This document shows positions 36,771 to 46,912 of a DNA stretch of 64,000 nt, one piece after another. The DNA comes from Diplonema papillatum (lineage: Eukaryota; Euglenozoa; Diplonemea; Diplonemida; Diplonemidae): the NCBI GenBank assembly GCA_030068145.1, contig JAPJBO010000318.1:124001-188000 (forward strand), in the 5' to 3' direction. A program made the translations under genes and the position numbers. The notes under the pieces are model-generated. The model saw only the letters and a list, made by a program, of their open reading frames with translations. It ran no database searches and was not told where the DNA came from. Numbering within the stretch: the first letter of the stretch is position 1; the number at the start of each line of letters is the position of its first letter.

Positions 36771-37898
36771 GTGCCTTGTAAACAACAAAAAGGGATGCGT
36801 TGGATCGCAGGTGTGTCGTCACGAGAACCGCCTCCCGTTCCAATCCTCAAACAAATCATGCGGCTGCTTAAAGAAAAAGACCTGATTCTTCGCAAAAAAA
36901 GACGGCATCTCGCGGTATTGGATTTTGTCGAAAGCGCCGACGACGTCGCCGTTGACATCAAGCAGCGTTATAGACAACTCAAGCATAAAAAACCGCGAAC
37001 TTTCGATTTTACGACCATGTTCAACCTACTCCCCCAAGGGGCGCTGAAAGAAGGTGTACTGCAGGCAATCAAAGAGGCCCTCCTTTTTGGTAACTGCTCT
37101 GGAAGTACTCTTAATCTACCAGGGAACAAAAACAAGAGTTTCTCACTCGACGAAATCGCGTCCCTCATAGACCTTTGCGTGGACAACTGCTTCATCGAAC
37201 AAGGTGGTTTGCTCCTCCAGCAAGTTTGTCGACTGCCTTTGGGGGCTAACGCCTCCCCCGACCTGGCCAACCTATTCTGTTATAGTGTTGAAACCGGGTT
37301 CGTCGATGAGTTGATGAAAGATGACCCGGCAAAGGCTCGTAGTATGCCGACATACATCGATGACTTCCTAACCTTCGATGTACCTCCACCACCTCAGGAG
37401 TTGTACCACATGCAGTACATAGAAACAACACTGAAAGAAGGTGACGTCGAGTATATCGGAATACGCGTCAGACTCGAACCTGACTCGAACACGCACCGTT
37501 TGTTTGTACGCTTGTCGGTGAACGAAAAGTCGCGCAACTGGCACTTCAAGCCGGTCCGTTTCATCCACAGCTGGTCTACCATCCCCCACCACCAGGGGTC
37601 AGCAATCCTAAAGAACCTCTTAGTCCGTTGCCTTACCCTAACGAACAATTGGCCAGACGCTCTACGAGAGATCCAGCTGTCAATTTTTCTTCTCCTCAAC
37701 AGAGGCCACTTGAAGCACAAACTTAAGGTCTTCTTCCAAGGGGTACAGGAGCGTCTCCCTAACCTCGAACCTTCCCAACGTCACTTGAGAAAGTGGTTTC
37801 ACTCGTGTGGGGCAGCACACGAAGCAGGTCTCCCCCTCATAGAAGAGGAACCCATCGTGGGGCGCAAAAGAAAGCAAAAGCTCGGAAAGTTTTGTTGA
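36771..37898 (+). CDS. Penelope-like reverse transcriptase
   Basis: 375 residues. RT motifs appear in order: TFDFTTMFNLLPQGALKEG (motif A), RLPLGANASPDLANLF (motif B), MPTYIDDFLTF (motif C with intact YIDD, 37353-37367), YIGIRV, and a thumb-like stretch containing FIHSWSTIPHHQGSAILKNL and LLLNRGHLKHKL. This arrangement fits Penelope-like/telomerase-related RTs better than LINE, LTR or YR types. No GIY-YIG endonuclease follows; the frame ends at KLGKFC. The start codon is uncertain because the frame is open slightly upstream of the first coherent residues. Whether it belongs to the degraded ORF region to its left is unclear. Confidence 0.6.
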   Translation: MPCKQQKGMRWIAGVSSREPPPVPILKQIMRLLKEKDLILRKKRRHLAVLDFVESADDVAVDIKQRYRQLKHKKPRTFDFTTMFNLLPQGALKEGVLQAIKEALLFGNCSGSTLNLPGNKNKSFSLDEIASLIDLCVDNCFIEQGGLLLQQVCRLPLGANASPDLANLFCYSVETGFVDELMKDDPAKARSMPTYIDDFLTFDVPPPPQELYHMQYIETTLKEGDVEYIGIRVRLEPDSNTHRLFVRLSVNEKSRNWHFKPVRFIHSWSTIPHHQGSAILKNLLVRCLTLTNNWPDALREIQLSIFLLLNRGHLKHKLKVFFQGVQERLPNLEPSQRHLRKWFHSCGAAHEAGLPLIEEEPIVGRKRKQKLGKFC

Positions 37899-37944
37899 CG
37901 AACTAAGTCCCACTCGCAGAAAACGAGGAGGTAGGCAAGCCTCA

Positions 37945-38165
37945 ATGGGTACGGCCGCTGGCCAGTAACGGCATGATCGCACGCGAAGCGAGACTGAACA
38001 CACGTCTTCGCAGCATTGGCCTTCAGCCCACAGCCCCCGTGCTACTGGAGCACAGGCGAATCCGTCACGGGGAGAAGGCCCCTACAACCGTGTCTGAGCA
38101 ATCAGTTAAAAAACTCAGGGCACTCGCCCTGCTTGTGACTGCGACTCGCTAGGCAGCACTGATCA
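37945..38165 (+). repeat. RT 3' flank with copy of the 4.9-kb repeat
   Basis: 38045-38165 matches 4872-5003 (CAGGCGAATCCGTCACGG ... GACTCGCTAGGCAGCACTGA). It ends at GATCATACCCGGGGGGG, a word repeated at 38895 after the other half of the same repeat. Confidence 0.75.
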
Positions 38166-39130
38166 TACCCGGGGGGGAAAATCTTAGTTAAATGTTTAGG
38201 CAGGACACTGCCTCTCATGCATGTTTGATGCTAGCATCAAGTCTTCGAAGAGAGTGTACAATAGAAAAGGGAAAAAGGAAAAGGGTAAAGGGGTCGCGGG
38301 AGTGTAAGATTCCGCAGGTAGGGTATGAAAACTTGAGGGACTCTTTATTGTTTTTCACCGCGGTGTTGTGTGCACCTCGTTCTTCGTCTCGGGTTTCGCT
38401 CGTGAACGCAGACCAATCCAGAGTTAGAGCTCATCAGTGGGTCCTTTGGATGGGGACTTTCGGTCCTGTTCCGGTGCTATCACAACTTTCTGGTTTCATT
38501 GTTCGTCGCATCCTTCCTTCGTAAGTTAAAAAAAGGGGGGGTCGAGTTTTGTTGTGGCTCGTGACCAACCGCCACGGGGCATTGCTTTCACTTGGTGAAA
38601 GTGTTTACACCTTCTCAAGGGAGACGATGTAGCCGTTCGAGACGAACTTGCTGGCACATGTCTCCCATGAAAGGATTGATACTTGCTGGTCGTCATACCA
38701 CCCATTCGTCTGCTTCTTTCATGACGGCTGCGCCGTGTTTCGGTCCTTTAAGTCACGGACACATAAGGCGGACCATCATCAGCGCGGAACCTGAGTGTCT
38801 GCAGACAGGACTGCGGTGTGAGTCTGGTTTGTCAGGCGGCTGTTCGTAGCTCGTCACAGCCAGGACCACCCGTGCTGCTAGAGCTCAGTTTGTCTGATCA
38901 TACCCGGGGGGGGGGGCAACTCCTGCGAACCGTTCCGACGAGTTGAACTGCCAATCGTGCTTTCCAAGGAAGTTGAAGTATGGCTAAAGATAAAGTGGTG
39001 TCACCTCAGGGGGTAATCTCAGGGCCGCCAACGTGATAAAGCCGTTGGGAACTTTTAAGTACACGGACCACACGGATCTGCATGCACTGCCGTTAAGCAG
39101 CGGCTGCCGGCTCATCCCGTGACACCTTTT
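38166..39130. repeat. repeat mosaic
   Basis: 38730-38885 is the other half of the 4740-5003 repeat. 39045-39125 is a copy of the 4.2-kb repeat (GGATCTGCATGCACTGCC). A 110-codon plus frame at 38192-38524 has no recognisable features. Confidence 0.6.
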
Positions 39131-39260
39131 ATATGTAGTTGGCTATCATGAATCGACTACGTTATAGAAAGAGGAGCGTTGGCACTCTTACAGGTTCGTT
39201 CCCTCGTAGCTCGCCGGGAACGGGCACTCCAGTGAAACTGGGTATGTTACCGTTTCAGGT

Positions 39261-39572
39261 TTGGACTTTGGGAGCCTTGCCTCATGTGGATTCGGAGACC
39301 TATTTCTCCCACGAATGGTGAACAAGCTTTGGTGGCCTCTGTTCCGCAGTGAATGCATCATCGATATGTTTCTCGACTTGCGGATCGTGCTCGGTAATTT
39401 GAAGTTCTTGGTGATCCCTCATTTCGGGGAACCTGCCCACATCAGACACTGCATGGCATTTGTGCAGGAAGGCAGGAAGTGGATCAGATCAGCTAGAGTT
39501 ATTTTGGCAGACCCCTGCTGTTTTCTTTTTGTGAAGCATCGTCCTGGGTACAAGAAGAATTTCGTGGCGTAG
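39261..39572 (+). CDS. hypothetical ORF, 103 codons
   Basis: The frame begins MDFGSLASCGFGDLFLPRMV and continues through a hydrophobic LDLRIVLGNLKFLVIPHFGE to KHRPGYKKNFVA. No family is recognised. Immediately after, two short frames on the same strand (VTEDFGFKEPKEFAAGLF near 39610 and NAVFDAFEDEYPGFWQAL at 39730-39870) also look protein-like but are in other frames. The stretch may be a decayed gene. Confidence 0.3.
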   Translation: MDFGSLASCGFGDLFLPRMVNKLWWPLFRSECIIDMFLDLRIVLGNLKFLVIPHFGEPAHIRHCMAFVQEGRKWIRSARVILADPCCFLFVKHRPGYKKNFVA

Positions 39573-39949
39573 TGCTGTTGAGCAACGACAGCACTCTCGC
39601 TGCAAGCGTGACCGAGGACTTCGGTTTTAAGGAACCGAAGGAGTTCGCTGCGGGGCTTTTCTCGAGTGCCCAGACAAGACGCTAGGCCTCGGCAGCACCA
39701 GACGACTGGGCGACACAAGGCGAACGCCGTCTTCGACGCTTTCGAGGATGAATATCCAGGATTCTGGCAAGCACTGCAGATACGCTGCAGGAGTTGGCCC
39801 CTGGCGAGCGATGAGAATGAGGCGCTGGATTTAAAACTGGAACAACTCGGGCCCCGCGAAAATAAGTAAGAAAGAGAGGGCGAGGGAGAGCGCGACGAGT
39901 TAGCGTGCCGGTCTCCTCCCTTCTTTCCGTGCTGCTCAGCGGGCGCAAG

Positions 39950-40230
39950 TGCCTTTCGGAGACTTTAAAACCCCGGAGTTTCAAGCGGGCGCAAGTCGCT
40001 CCGCGGAGGCGCGCTGCAGGTTGCGACTCTGCTACAGTGGGTGGCGGCGCCGGAGTTGGCGCTGCAGGGCGCGTCGTATTTGTACTTCAGGATGGGGCTG
40101 CCGTCACGAGCGTCGACGGCTAGCGAGTGACGGCAGAGGGTGCAGCGGTCGGAGCAAGCTTGAACGTGGCAGGTCGGTGCCGCACAAATGAGTTGGCCGA
40201 TATACTTGTACGCGTTCACCTTGCGCATGA
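39950..40230 (-). pseudogene. zinc-ribbon-like exon fragment, copy B
   Basis: Minus-strand frame from ATG near 40229: MRKVNAYKYIGQLICAAPTC, then SDRCTLCRHSLAVDARDGSP and ILKYKYD. It ends TAA at about 39965 inside the GGAGAC/CCGGGG motif (PLETPGF). The Cys-rich part matches 27130-27230, where the second Cys pair (CKSC) is kept. Probably a captured exon piece; function unknown. Confidence 0.45.
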
Positions 40231-40259
40231 GTCGCGCAGCCTGCGAGATCACGCGCAAA

Positions 40260-40420
40260 ACTTTTCCACGACTGATAAAAAGTGATCTGAAAAGGTATCC
40301 CCCCAGGATTCCCCCCTCCCCCCCCAAACGACACGAAACCACCTTACCCCCAGATCCTCCGTTAAACATGGGTAGGGTCGGTTGGGCAAAAATTGGAATT
40401 TTTTTTCTTCTGACGCTCCA
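40260..40420. repeat. dispersed repeat also at 42596-42768
   Basis: The block from GTGATCTGAAAAGGTATCCC to TTAAACATGGGTAGG recurs at 42618-42715 with small indels in the C-runs, followed in both places by TCTGACGCTC. Confidence 0.8.
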
Positions 40421-40424
40421 GGCG

Positions 40425-40921
40425 CAGGGCCTTATATATAAAAATTCCTCCCACGTAACTGTCCATAAGTTGCTCGGAGTTACTAAAAATCCCAGTTGCG
40501 GCACAACTGCACGTTTATGTATCCGACAGGGTGCACCTCTTTGGTTGTCACTACTGTCCATCACAGAGACTGTCCTTCGGAAGCAAAAGAGCCATGCGAA
40601 GAAGGCGAGTGTTGGGGTACTGTAGCAGTGTGCCGGGATCATTCAAGAACACTTGGCAGTAATCTGCAACAGCAGGGCGGACAGCCGCGGTCTTCACTTT
40701 CTTGGCAACACGTCATGAAACAATACACACGCCAGAAATACCAGCGCCGCAGGCGCGGAAATTTTTTTAAAGCTATTGGGCCAGTCGCAGGTTCCAAAAT
40801 TGAGGCTGTACGTTGCTTCAACGATGATCCAAAGGTGCAGTAACCGGTGCTGTGTACTGCTAGTGTGACTGCTGTACTGTAGCACTACTACTGGGCCCCT
40901 CAGCCGGGGCATTCTGTGCTT
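40425..40921 (+). repeat. ~497-bp repeat, inverted partner at 59367-59865
   Basis: From CAGGGCCTTATATATAAAAA to CATTCTGTGCT the segment is almost identical, in reverse orientation, to 59367-59865, 19 kb away. It opens with a TATA-like sequence and holds a 115-codon frame (MRHNCTFMYPTGCTSLVV..., ending FNDDPKVQ) that is intact in both copies (40496-40843; minus 59445-59759 in shortened form). In both places the T/A-tract hairpin module lies 200 bp or less away. Element type unknown; the ORF is not recognised. Confidence 0.8.
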
Positions 40922-41123
40922 TTTTTTTTCCTGTTGACAACTTGTGTCAGACTAGCCCACCCGGGGGTGGTTGATTCCTTCAGGCAGGGTCTCCCCCGTC
41001 CAGAGTTTGCTTGGGTCCAAGGTGATGATCGCCCTTCGGCTCTTTATTTCCTATTTCGCTCTCTTTGTCATTTTCATTTTATTGATATGCGTCCTCCCTC
41101 ACTCTTAGCGTCCTAACCGGTGC

Positions 41124-41182
41124 TTTTTTTTTTTTTTTTTTCGTTGCTCGGACTTGGTCCGAGCACCAGACCCATATATAAG
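41124..41182 (-). repeat. T-tract / 9-bp hairpin / TATATA module
   Basis: T18 tract, then TGCTCGGAC-TTG-GTCCGAGCA (41145-41165, perfect 9-bp stem), then CCAGACCCATATATAAGCCA. Same order as 9803-9853 and 59308-59365. Confidence 0.8.
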
Positions 41183-41394
41183 CCACTGTCCAGGCGGGAT
41201 GGGGTGCTTTCACCAGAGTATGGTCGTATCCCATAGCCACTCAGGTGCCCATAAAAAGCTACGAAACAGCGGGAAAAGTGGTCGGACGCTCGTTTAGGCT
41301 GAAATAATGGCTGCAGAATGCGAAAACAAGGCCAAATCACCCCCACAAGCCAATTCCCAGGCAATTCCTTAAGGAAAATCATCAAAATTCAAGC

Positions 41395-41600
41395 TCACGG
41401 GCCTACGGGTCAAGTGGCTACCGATTTCCCAAACTAAAGCATCAAGGCTTGGCGCACCTTGGGGCTTGGCGCTCGCGCTGAAACACAAGCTCGTCGAGAC
41501 GGTCAGCCGCAGGGCAGAGCGGACGGTTGTGGCACTGTGCTGCTCCAGCTTTGCAAGCTGCGGTTGACCGTCACGTTCTTGGACCAGGAGCGGCCTTACT
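41395..41600 (+). repeat. dispersed ~240-bp repeat, third copy
   Basis: Copy of 10632-10870 and 15608-15860, missing the first ~40 bp. Confidence 0.85.
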
Positions 41601-41803
41601 ATTTTTTCTTTTTTTCTTTTCTTTTCTTTCTGACGCTCCAATCCTCACCCCTTAATAGCGGTATTTATGGATTAGAAGGTCGGTATTTTAAAGTCTCCAG
41701 TTGACCGTAGAAGCTTGGGTATGGAGGGATTGAGAAAAGTGAGAGGGTGCCGTTCGTTTCGGGTGTTGTATCACGTCGGTGATGACAAAACTAGCATCTC
41801 ATG

Positions 41804-42020
41804 CGAAAATACTCGAGGGACTGCCTTGTGCTCATTTCGAAGGAGGCTAGAGGGGGAGAAACCAATACAACTACAAAGTGGGTCTTTTTTGTTGAACGCT
41901 TACGCCCGCCACTAAACCCAGATTCACCTGTGTTTCGTGTGGGCTACAGCACATTTACCTCCTTTGATCTATCGCAACTGGCAGTCTCCTCAAGCATTTC
42001 CTACAAAGCGGGTGCTACTA
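41804..42020 (+). repeat. dispersed repeat, second subfamily
   Basis: Nearly identical to 35760-35985. It is bracketed by two copies of a ~80-bp segment (41680-41765 and 42082-42180) that starts at the TTTTAAAGTCTCC motif and ends TTTCGGGTGTTGT. Confidence 0.85.
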
Positions 42021-42264
42021 CAACAAAAAAACCTTCGCTCGCAAAAATACAACCTTTTTTTCAAGCGTTATTTGTGGATTAGAAGGTCAGTATTTTAAAG
42101 TCTCCGGTTGACCGTAGAGGCTTGAGTATGGCGGGGGGTTGAGAAAAGTGAGAGGGGTGCAGCTCGTTTCGGGTGTTGTGTCACTCCGTTGTGAAACCTT
42201 GTGAAGTCCCCTAACGCGTTTAGGGGGTGCTTGGGATTGGGTAGGGTGTGGTCGTTCTGCTACG

Positions 42265-42525
42265 GCGTGATTTTCAGTCCTAAAAAAGAAACGGTATACT
42301 TGCTCCAGTCTGTCATCACGGGGCTGCCCTGGGCTCTGTTCTTCTTCTGGTGGGCGACCGCCGGGCTGTACGAGAGCCTGTCGCGCTGCTCCTACTCCGT
42401 CAGCTGCCTTTCGTAGTTCCGCCGCCGGCGCGTTCTCGAGTTCGGGGGGTCGCACGGCGCCCGCCTTCCTCTTTTCTTCCTCGAAGGCCTTCGCCATTTC
42501 TTCAAAGAACTCCGCCAATTTTCTT
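42265..42525 (-). pseudogene. partial, broken copy of the 42.8-43.4-kb gene
   Basis: It repeats the second half of the neighbouring gene (EEEKRKAGAVRPPELENAP ... NRAQGSPVMTDWSKY). A Trp codon has become TAG (QLTE-stop-EQ) and a segment after ENAP is missing, shifting the frame. Confidence 0.75.
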
Positions 42526-42808
42526 TGCGAAAAATCAAGCGAGCTATGACCCTAAAAAGCGCATAAAACCTCGGGAACAACACCCCGCCACGACGCCACG
42601 CTGACCCGAAAACCTTTCCACGTGATCTGAAAAGGTATCCCCTCAGGATTCCCCCCCCCCAAAAAACGGCACGAAACCACCTTACCCAGATCCTCCGTTA
42701 AACATGGGTAGGCCCGGTGTTGAGCTAAATTTGGATATATTTTTTTCTGACGCTCAATCCTCGCCCCTTCATACAAAACTAGCATCTCGTGCGACAAAAA
42801 ACCTTCGC

Positions 42809-43369
42809 TCACGAAAAAATACAATCTTTTTTCAGTCCTAAGAAAGAAACGGCATACTTGCTCCAGTCTGTCATCACGGGGCTGCCCTGGGCTCTGTTCT
42901 TCTTCTGGTGGGCGACCGCCGGGCTGTACGAGAGCCTGTCGCGCTGCTCCCACTCCGTCAGCTGCCTTTCGTAGTTCCGCCGCCGCTCGTCGTCGGACCT
43001 CCCGGGCGCGTTGTCGAGTTCGGGGGGTCGCACGGCGCCCGCCTTCCTCTTCTCTTCCTCGATGGCCTGCGCCTGAACGAACGACGGAATCTCGTGGTTG
43101 ACGCGGCGATGGGAAAACTTCTGCGCCAACTCTTCGAAGGTGACCGGGTCGTGGTCCATGGGCTTCACGGTGCAGGCGATGTCGAGGGCCTGTCTGCCCC
43201 GACTCAGAGCCTCCCGCTCGATTTGCAGCGCCCGCTGGCGCAGCTCGGCGTTGGTGAGCGGGCGGCCGTCAGGGGTCGTCAGCGGGCTCGCCGGCGTCGG
43301 CTTCGCCTCGGTGACAACCTCCGTGTCTCCGCCGCTCATCGCGTTGTTCATGAAGTTGTGGTACGACAT
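42809..43369 (-). CDS. unknown small protein, parent of several fragments
   Basis: The frame from ATG 43369 gives 186 residues: MSYHNFMNNAMSGGDTEVV at the front, then a hydrophilic helix-rich stretch (LRQRALQIEREALSRGRQAL), VTFEELAQKFSHRRVNHEIP, a Lys/Arg/Glu-rich region and NYERQLTEWEQRDRL. A longer reading from an upstream GTG (43399) is less likely. The last ~12 codons may be intron: TTTCTTTCTTAG just upstream resembles an acceptor. I do not recognise a family. Its 5' half is duplicated at 43788-44005 and 48324-48538, its 3' half at 42265-42525. On the plus strand the 3' part encodes a hydrophobic frame (SVITGLPWALFFFWWATAGL), so strand choice there is less certain. Confidence 0.55.
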   Translation of the reverse strand: MSYHNFMNNAMSGGDTEVVTEAKPTPASPLTTPDGRPLTNAELRQRALQIEREALSRGRQALDIACTVKPMDHDPVTFEELAQKFSHRRVNHEIPSFVQAQAIEEEKRKAGAVRPPELDNAPGRSDDERRRNYERQLTEWEQRDRLSYSPAVAHQKKNRAQGSPVMTDWSKYAVSFLGLKKDCIFS

Positions 43370-43787
43370 CGGCCTCTCCTTCTCCGCAGGCCGCGGCACC
43401 TGACCGGCCTGTTGGTTCCGGGGGGGAAATCTTAGTCCAGGGCTGAATCCTGAAGCCTCTTTTGCATGATTACACTAGCACGATGTGGTGGTATACAAGA
43501 TTAAGGGGGTTAGAAACTTTCAAAACCTCATGATAGCTGCTATTCGACAACGAAACGGTATAACTCCTGCAAAGTGTGCGCCATGAAGAAATGTGAAAAC
43601 GGGAAAATTTAGGAGGCTTTTTCATACTAAACGGGACAAAAAAGGTAGCTGTGACACCAAACTGCAAAGTGTTAGAGTCCGTGGGTCGTTTCGCCCTTTT
43701 CTGGAGAGGCGTGCTCTGTTGCTATACAACTCCCTCGGAATTTTCTTGCGATCGGCAAGTCCACATTCTCGTAAGGAAGGGATTCCT

Positions 43788-44227
43788 GGTCCATGGGCTT
43801 CACGGTGCAGGCGATGTCGAGGGCCTGTCTGCCCCGACTCAGAGCCTCCCGCTCGATTTGCAGCGCCCGCTGGCGCAGCTCGGCGTTGGTGAGCGGGCGG
43901 CCGTCAGGGGTCGTCAGCGGGCTTGCCGGCGTAGGCTTCGCCTCGGTGACAACCTCCGTGTCTCCGCCGCTCATCGCGTTGTTCATGAAGTTGTGGTACG
44001 ACATCGGCCTCTCCTTCTCCGCGGGCCGCGGCACCTGACCGGCCTGGGGGGAAATCTTAGTCCAGGGCTGAATCCTGAAGCCTCTTTTGCATGATTACAC
44101 TAGCACGATGTGGTGGTATACAAGATTAAGGGGGTTAGAAACTTTCAAAACCTCATGATAGCTGCTATTCGACAACGAAACGGTATAACTCCTGCAAAGT
44201 GTGCGCCATGAAGAAATGTGAAAACGG
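43788..44227 (-). pseudogene. duplicated 5' half of the 43.4-kb gene with its upstream flank
   Basis: 43788-44227 repeats 43155-43600 nearly base for base: the first ~77 codons (to TVKPMD) plus ~190 bp upstream. After the breakpoint at GGTCCATGG the frame runs into unrelated sequence. Confidence 0.85.
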
Positions 44228-44529
44228 TTTTATTTCCCTTCACTGGGATGGCTGCCGTGACGAACCTAGCTTCTTCGTATCACATGCGGAGAGAGAGAGA
44301 GAGAGTGGAGAGAAACGACAGTGAGGGTTTGGAGGAGGACGCGGCGTGCGTCGGGGCCCGTGAGGAAGCACCGGCCACCTTGCTAGATAAAACCTGCCTT
44401 GGAAGAGGCACCTATTACTCGCGGGGGTAGGCACCCCTGCGGAGGCCCTCTTCCGTGTGCCTCCACGCGGAAGGAACACTAGGCATTATTTAAAGAACAC
44501 GCCGCCCCCTCCCCCCCCTCAATCATCTC

Positions 44530-45950
44530 TCAGTCTCTGGTGTCAAGGTCGGCGACCATGTTCTCGCTCGGAACGAGATGAGTGGCCACGTCCACATCGT
44601 ATAATCGCTCCTGCATTTCAACGATGAGGCAGTTCTCCGCGGGGTGGGGGGACGCGAGCTTCCTGTGGCGGCTCTCGGCGGTGCTGTTGTCATGGAAGAC
44701 ATCCAGCGTCACCCACCCTGTCGTGACGTGCCTGGCCAGCAGGACGCCCAAAATCGCCGTCACGAACTCGCGTCGCCGAATTGGCGTCGGCGGAGCCAGT
44801 CTCGCCAGTCTGTCCTTCCATCTCCAGCTTTCGCGCGCGAGGATGGTCCGTTGCTGCGGATCCAGGACGACCCCCCCACCACCTTGGTCGGATGCGTCTG
44901 TCCAGACGTGTATCCGTCGCGCGGGGCGTCTGACTGTGCGGGGGGAGACGTCACCCAGCCAGCACTCGCCGGCTTTGAGCTCCGCGAGCAGCTCCTGCGG
45001 AAGCACCACGAGTGTATCCCAGTCCCGGTAGGTTACACACCTACCACTCACCAACCGACTCGCGCGCAGCAGCCCGGGATACGCCGCAGCAGGGCACCGC
45101 ATCACGTACAGCGCCCAGCGCAGGCACGCGCAATGCCCGGGACGGCAATACAGAATGCATAGTATGAGCCCTGTGCTCGAAAACCTAAGTACGCCCCGAG
45201 TTCATTCGCCACCGGAAGCTGGTAAAAATAACCGAGCAGGTCCAGGGTCGCGAACCACATGTGATCCAGGACGAATGTTTCCACATCGCGGAGTGAGGGG
45301 GTGATGGGCGACAGGGGTTGGGAGGTGCGGTTGTCGAAAGGCCTGCCGTCGATCAGCAGACGGGTTTCCTCTTTGCCCTTCTTGGGGATCTTGAACACTT
45401 TCAGGGTGATCCGTGGCCTCGTGTCGACCGGCCGTATGACGCCGCTTCGCACCATCGCCACCAGGTCGCCTTCTGTGATGTCCAGGCTCGGCGGGGCCTG
45501 GTGCCTCTCGTGCGTGGGCTCCCGCGTCAGTTGCCTCAGCACACGGATCTCGTCCTCCCACAGGCCCCGCTCGACCTTGCCGTAGTCTGCCTTCGTTGCT
45601 GGCATGGTGTCGATGGGTCCGCGGGCAGTTCGGCAGGTCGGGCTTGGCGCCTTCGAGTAGGTCCTCGCCACCAGCTCGGACAGCGCGATCTCCTGCGCCC
45701 GAACTCCTTCTATGTGCTCGTCGCCATCGTGCAGCAACCAGTCATCCAGCGCGATTTCTTTGTCGAAGTCCGCCTCACTCTGCTCGCCCATGTCGCCTTG
45801 TGTGCGACTTTCCCCCCACGACAGCAGGCGGTCTAGGTGTTTCGAAGCCCCGGGATGGCGGCTGTCCACCCAGTCTCTCAGGGGATGCGAGCCCTTCAGG
45901 TCGCACGCATACTCAGGGCAGTACGTGCTGATCCTTCTGGTGCCCTTCAT
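44530..45950 (-). pseudogene. RT-RNase H of YR element 2, internally deleted
   Basis: Starts MKGTRRISTYCPEYACDLKG at 45950. The RT fingers and motif A are present (RLLIDGRPFDNRTS, ATLDLLGYFYQLPV, then FCIAVPGIARACA). The frame stops at 45102, and the next frame (45105-44530) resumes in the RNase H region: HVWTDASDQGGGGVV, VFHDNSTAESRH and NMVADLDTRD. The segment that should hold the YxDD palm is absent, so the product cannot be an active polymerase. Confidence 0.8.
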
Positions 45951-46816
45951 CTTGAGGACGCCATCAGGCCGCCGTTCAGCGGCGTGTGGAGTAGGAGCGA
46001 TGCGCGGGCCGTCTTCACGCTGTCCGGGGTCAGGCAGCCCCACAGGTAGCGCTTCAGCGTGTCCCTCGACTGGTGCCGGGCCATGAGCAGGAGCTCCTCC
46101 CAGTCCGCTCCGCTCTTGGCCAAATGCTGGAGCGCCCCGCGCTTCCAGCTGTGCTCCGCACACACCGGGAACACCCTCCTTGCCTCGCGCAGCAACTTGC
46201 GGGTGGTGGCCTCGGTGAAGCGGGCTCCGCGCTCCACCCATCTCCTCACCCTCGACGACACGGTCAGGGGAACCCGGTACGTCACCTCGGATTCCCTCAT
46301 CCGAAGGTTCGCCTCCTTCGTCGTCCACCACGAAACGCGCAGGAGTCCGGGCTCCACCACAACTACGTCTTTCGGGGCCAGGGCCCGCAGGTCGGCCATC
46401 CGCAATGCGCCTGCCCACGCCAGGCAAGCCGCCGCCGTCACCTGCTCGTCGCCGCCCTCGACCAGCCGTTCGACAAGGGTGCGCTGCTGCTCCAGCGTGA
46501 TGGGAGGGGCATGCGTAGGCACCTCCCTGCGCTCGAGCCTGGCCTTGACTATGGCCCTCTTCGTTGCAGAGAGCTCCGTTGCTGGCACACCAAGCCTCGC
46601 CCCCAGAACTTCCACGTACTTCCCGACGGAGACCGTCCGCATCTCCCCGGTTCTCGGCCTGCCCCTCTGACCCGGAGCTCTCCGCGTGTACGCCGCCAGC
46701 TGCTCCCCGGTCAAGGTCCTGTCGACCATGGCGGCGGCGAACGCCCTGATTCTCAGCGAGGGCGGCGCTGCCTGCAGCCCCACTGCTGACGAAAACCTTG
46801 TCAGGGAAGCCATCAT
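45947..46816 (-). CDS. tyrosine recombinase of YR element 2
   Basis: 289 residues. The catalytic set is Arg in GALRMADLRAL, H-x-x-R in HSWKRGAL, His in MARHQSRDTL and Tyr in KRYLWG. The N-terminal core-binding region (EQLAAYTRRAPGQRG ... VGKYVEVLGARLG) is present. The stop codon overlaps the next start as ATGA (45947-45950), suggesting coupled translation of the RT frame. Confidence 0.85.
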   Translation of the reverse strand: MMASLTRFSSAVGLQAAPPSLRIRAFAAAMVDRTLTGEQLAAYTRRAPGQRGRPRTGEMRTVSVGKYVEVLGARLGVPATELSATKRAIVKARLERREVPTHAPPITLEQQRTLVERLVEGGDEQVTAAACLAWAGALRMADLRALAPKDVVVVEPGLLRVSWWTTKEANLRMRESEVTYRVPLTVSSRVRRWVERGARFTEATTRKLLREARRVFPVCAEHSWKRGALQHLAKSGADWEELLLMARHQSRDTLKRYLWGCLTPDSVKTARASLLLHTPLNGGLMASSR

Positions 46817-46912
46817 CGATGTCCGCTGCGCCGTCGTCTTCGTCGACGTTCCCCGCCCTTCGAACCTCGCGATCCGGCTCGCCCATGTCGCAGCCCCTCC
46901 TCGGGAGGGGAG

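Noticed and set aside
44034-44485. Separate gene in the duplicated flank
   Set aside because: The sequence is a copy of 43421-43600 followed by the 23935-24170 repeat; no new frame is conserved.
46059-46789. Plus-strand ORFs of 203 and 238 codons
   Set aside because: Antisense to the recombinase gene of YR element 2.
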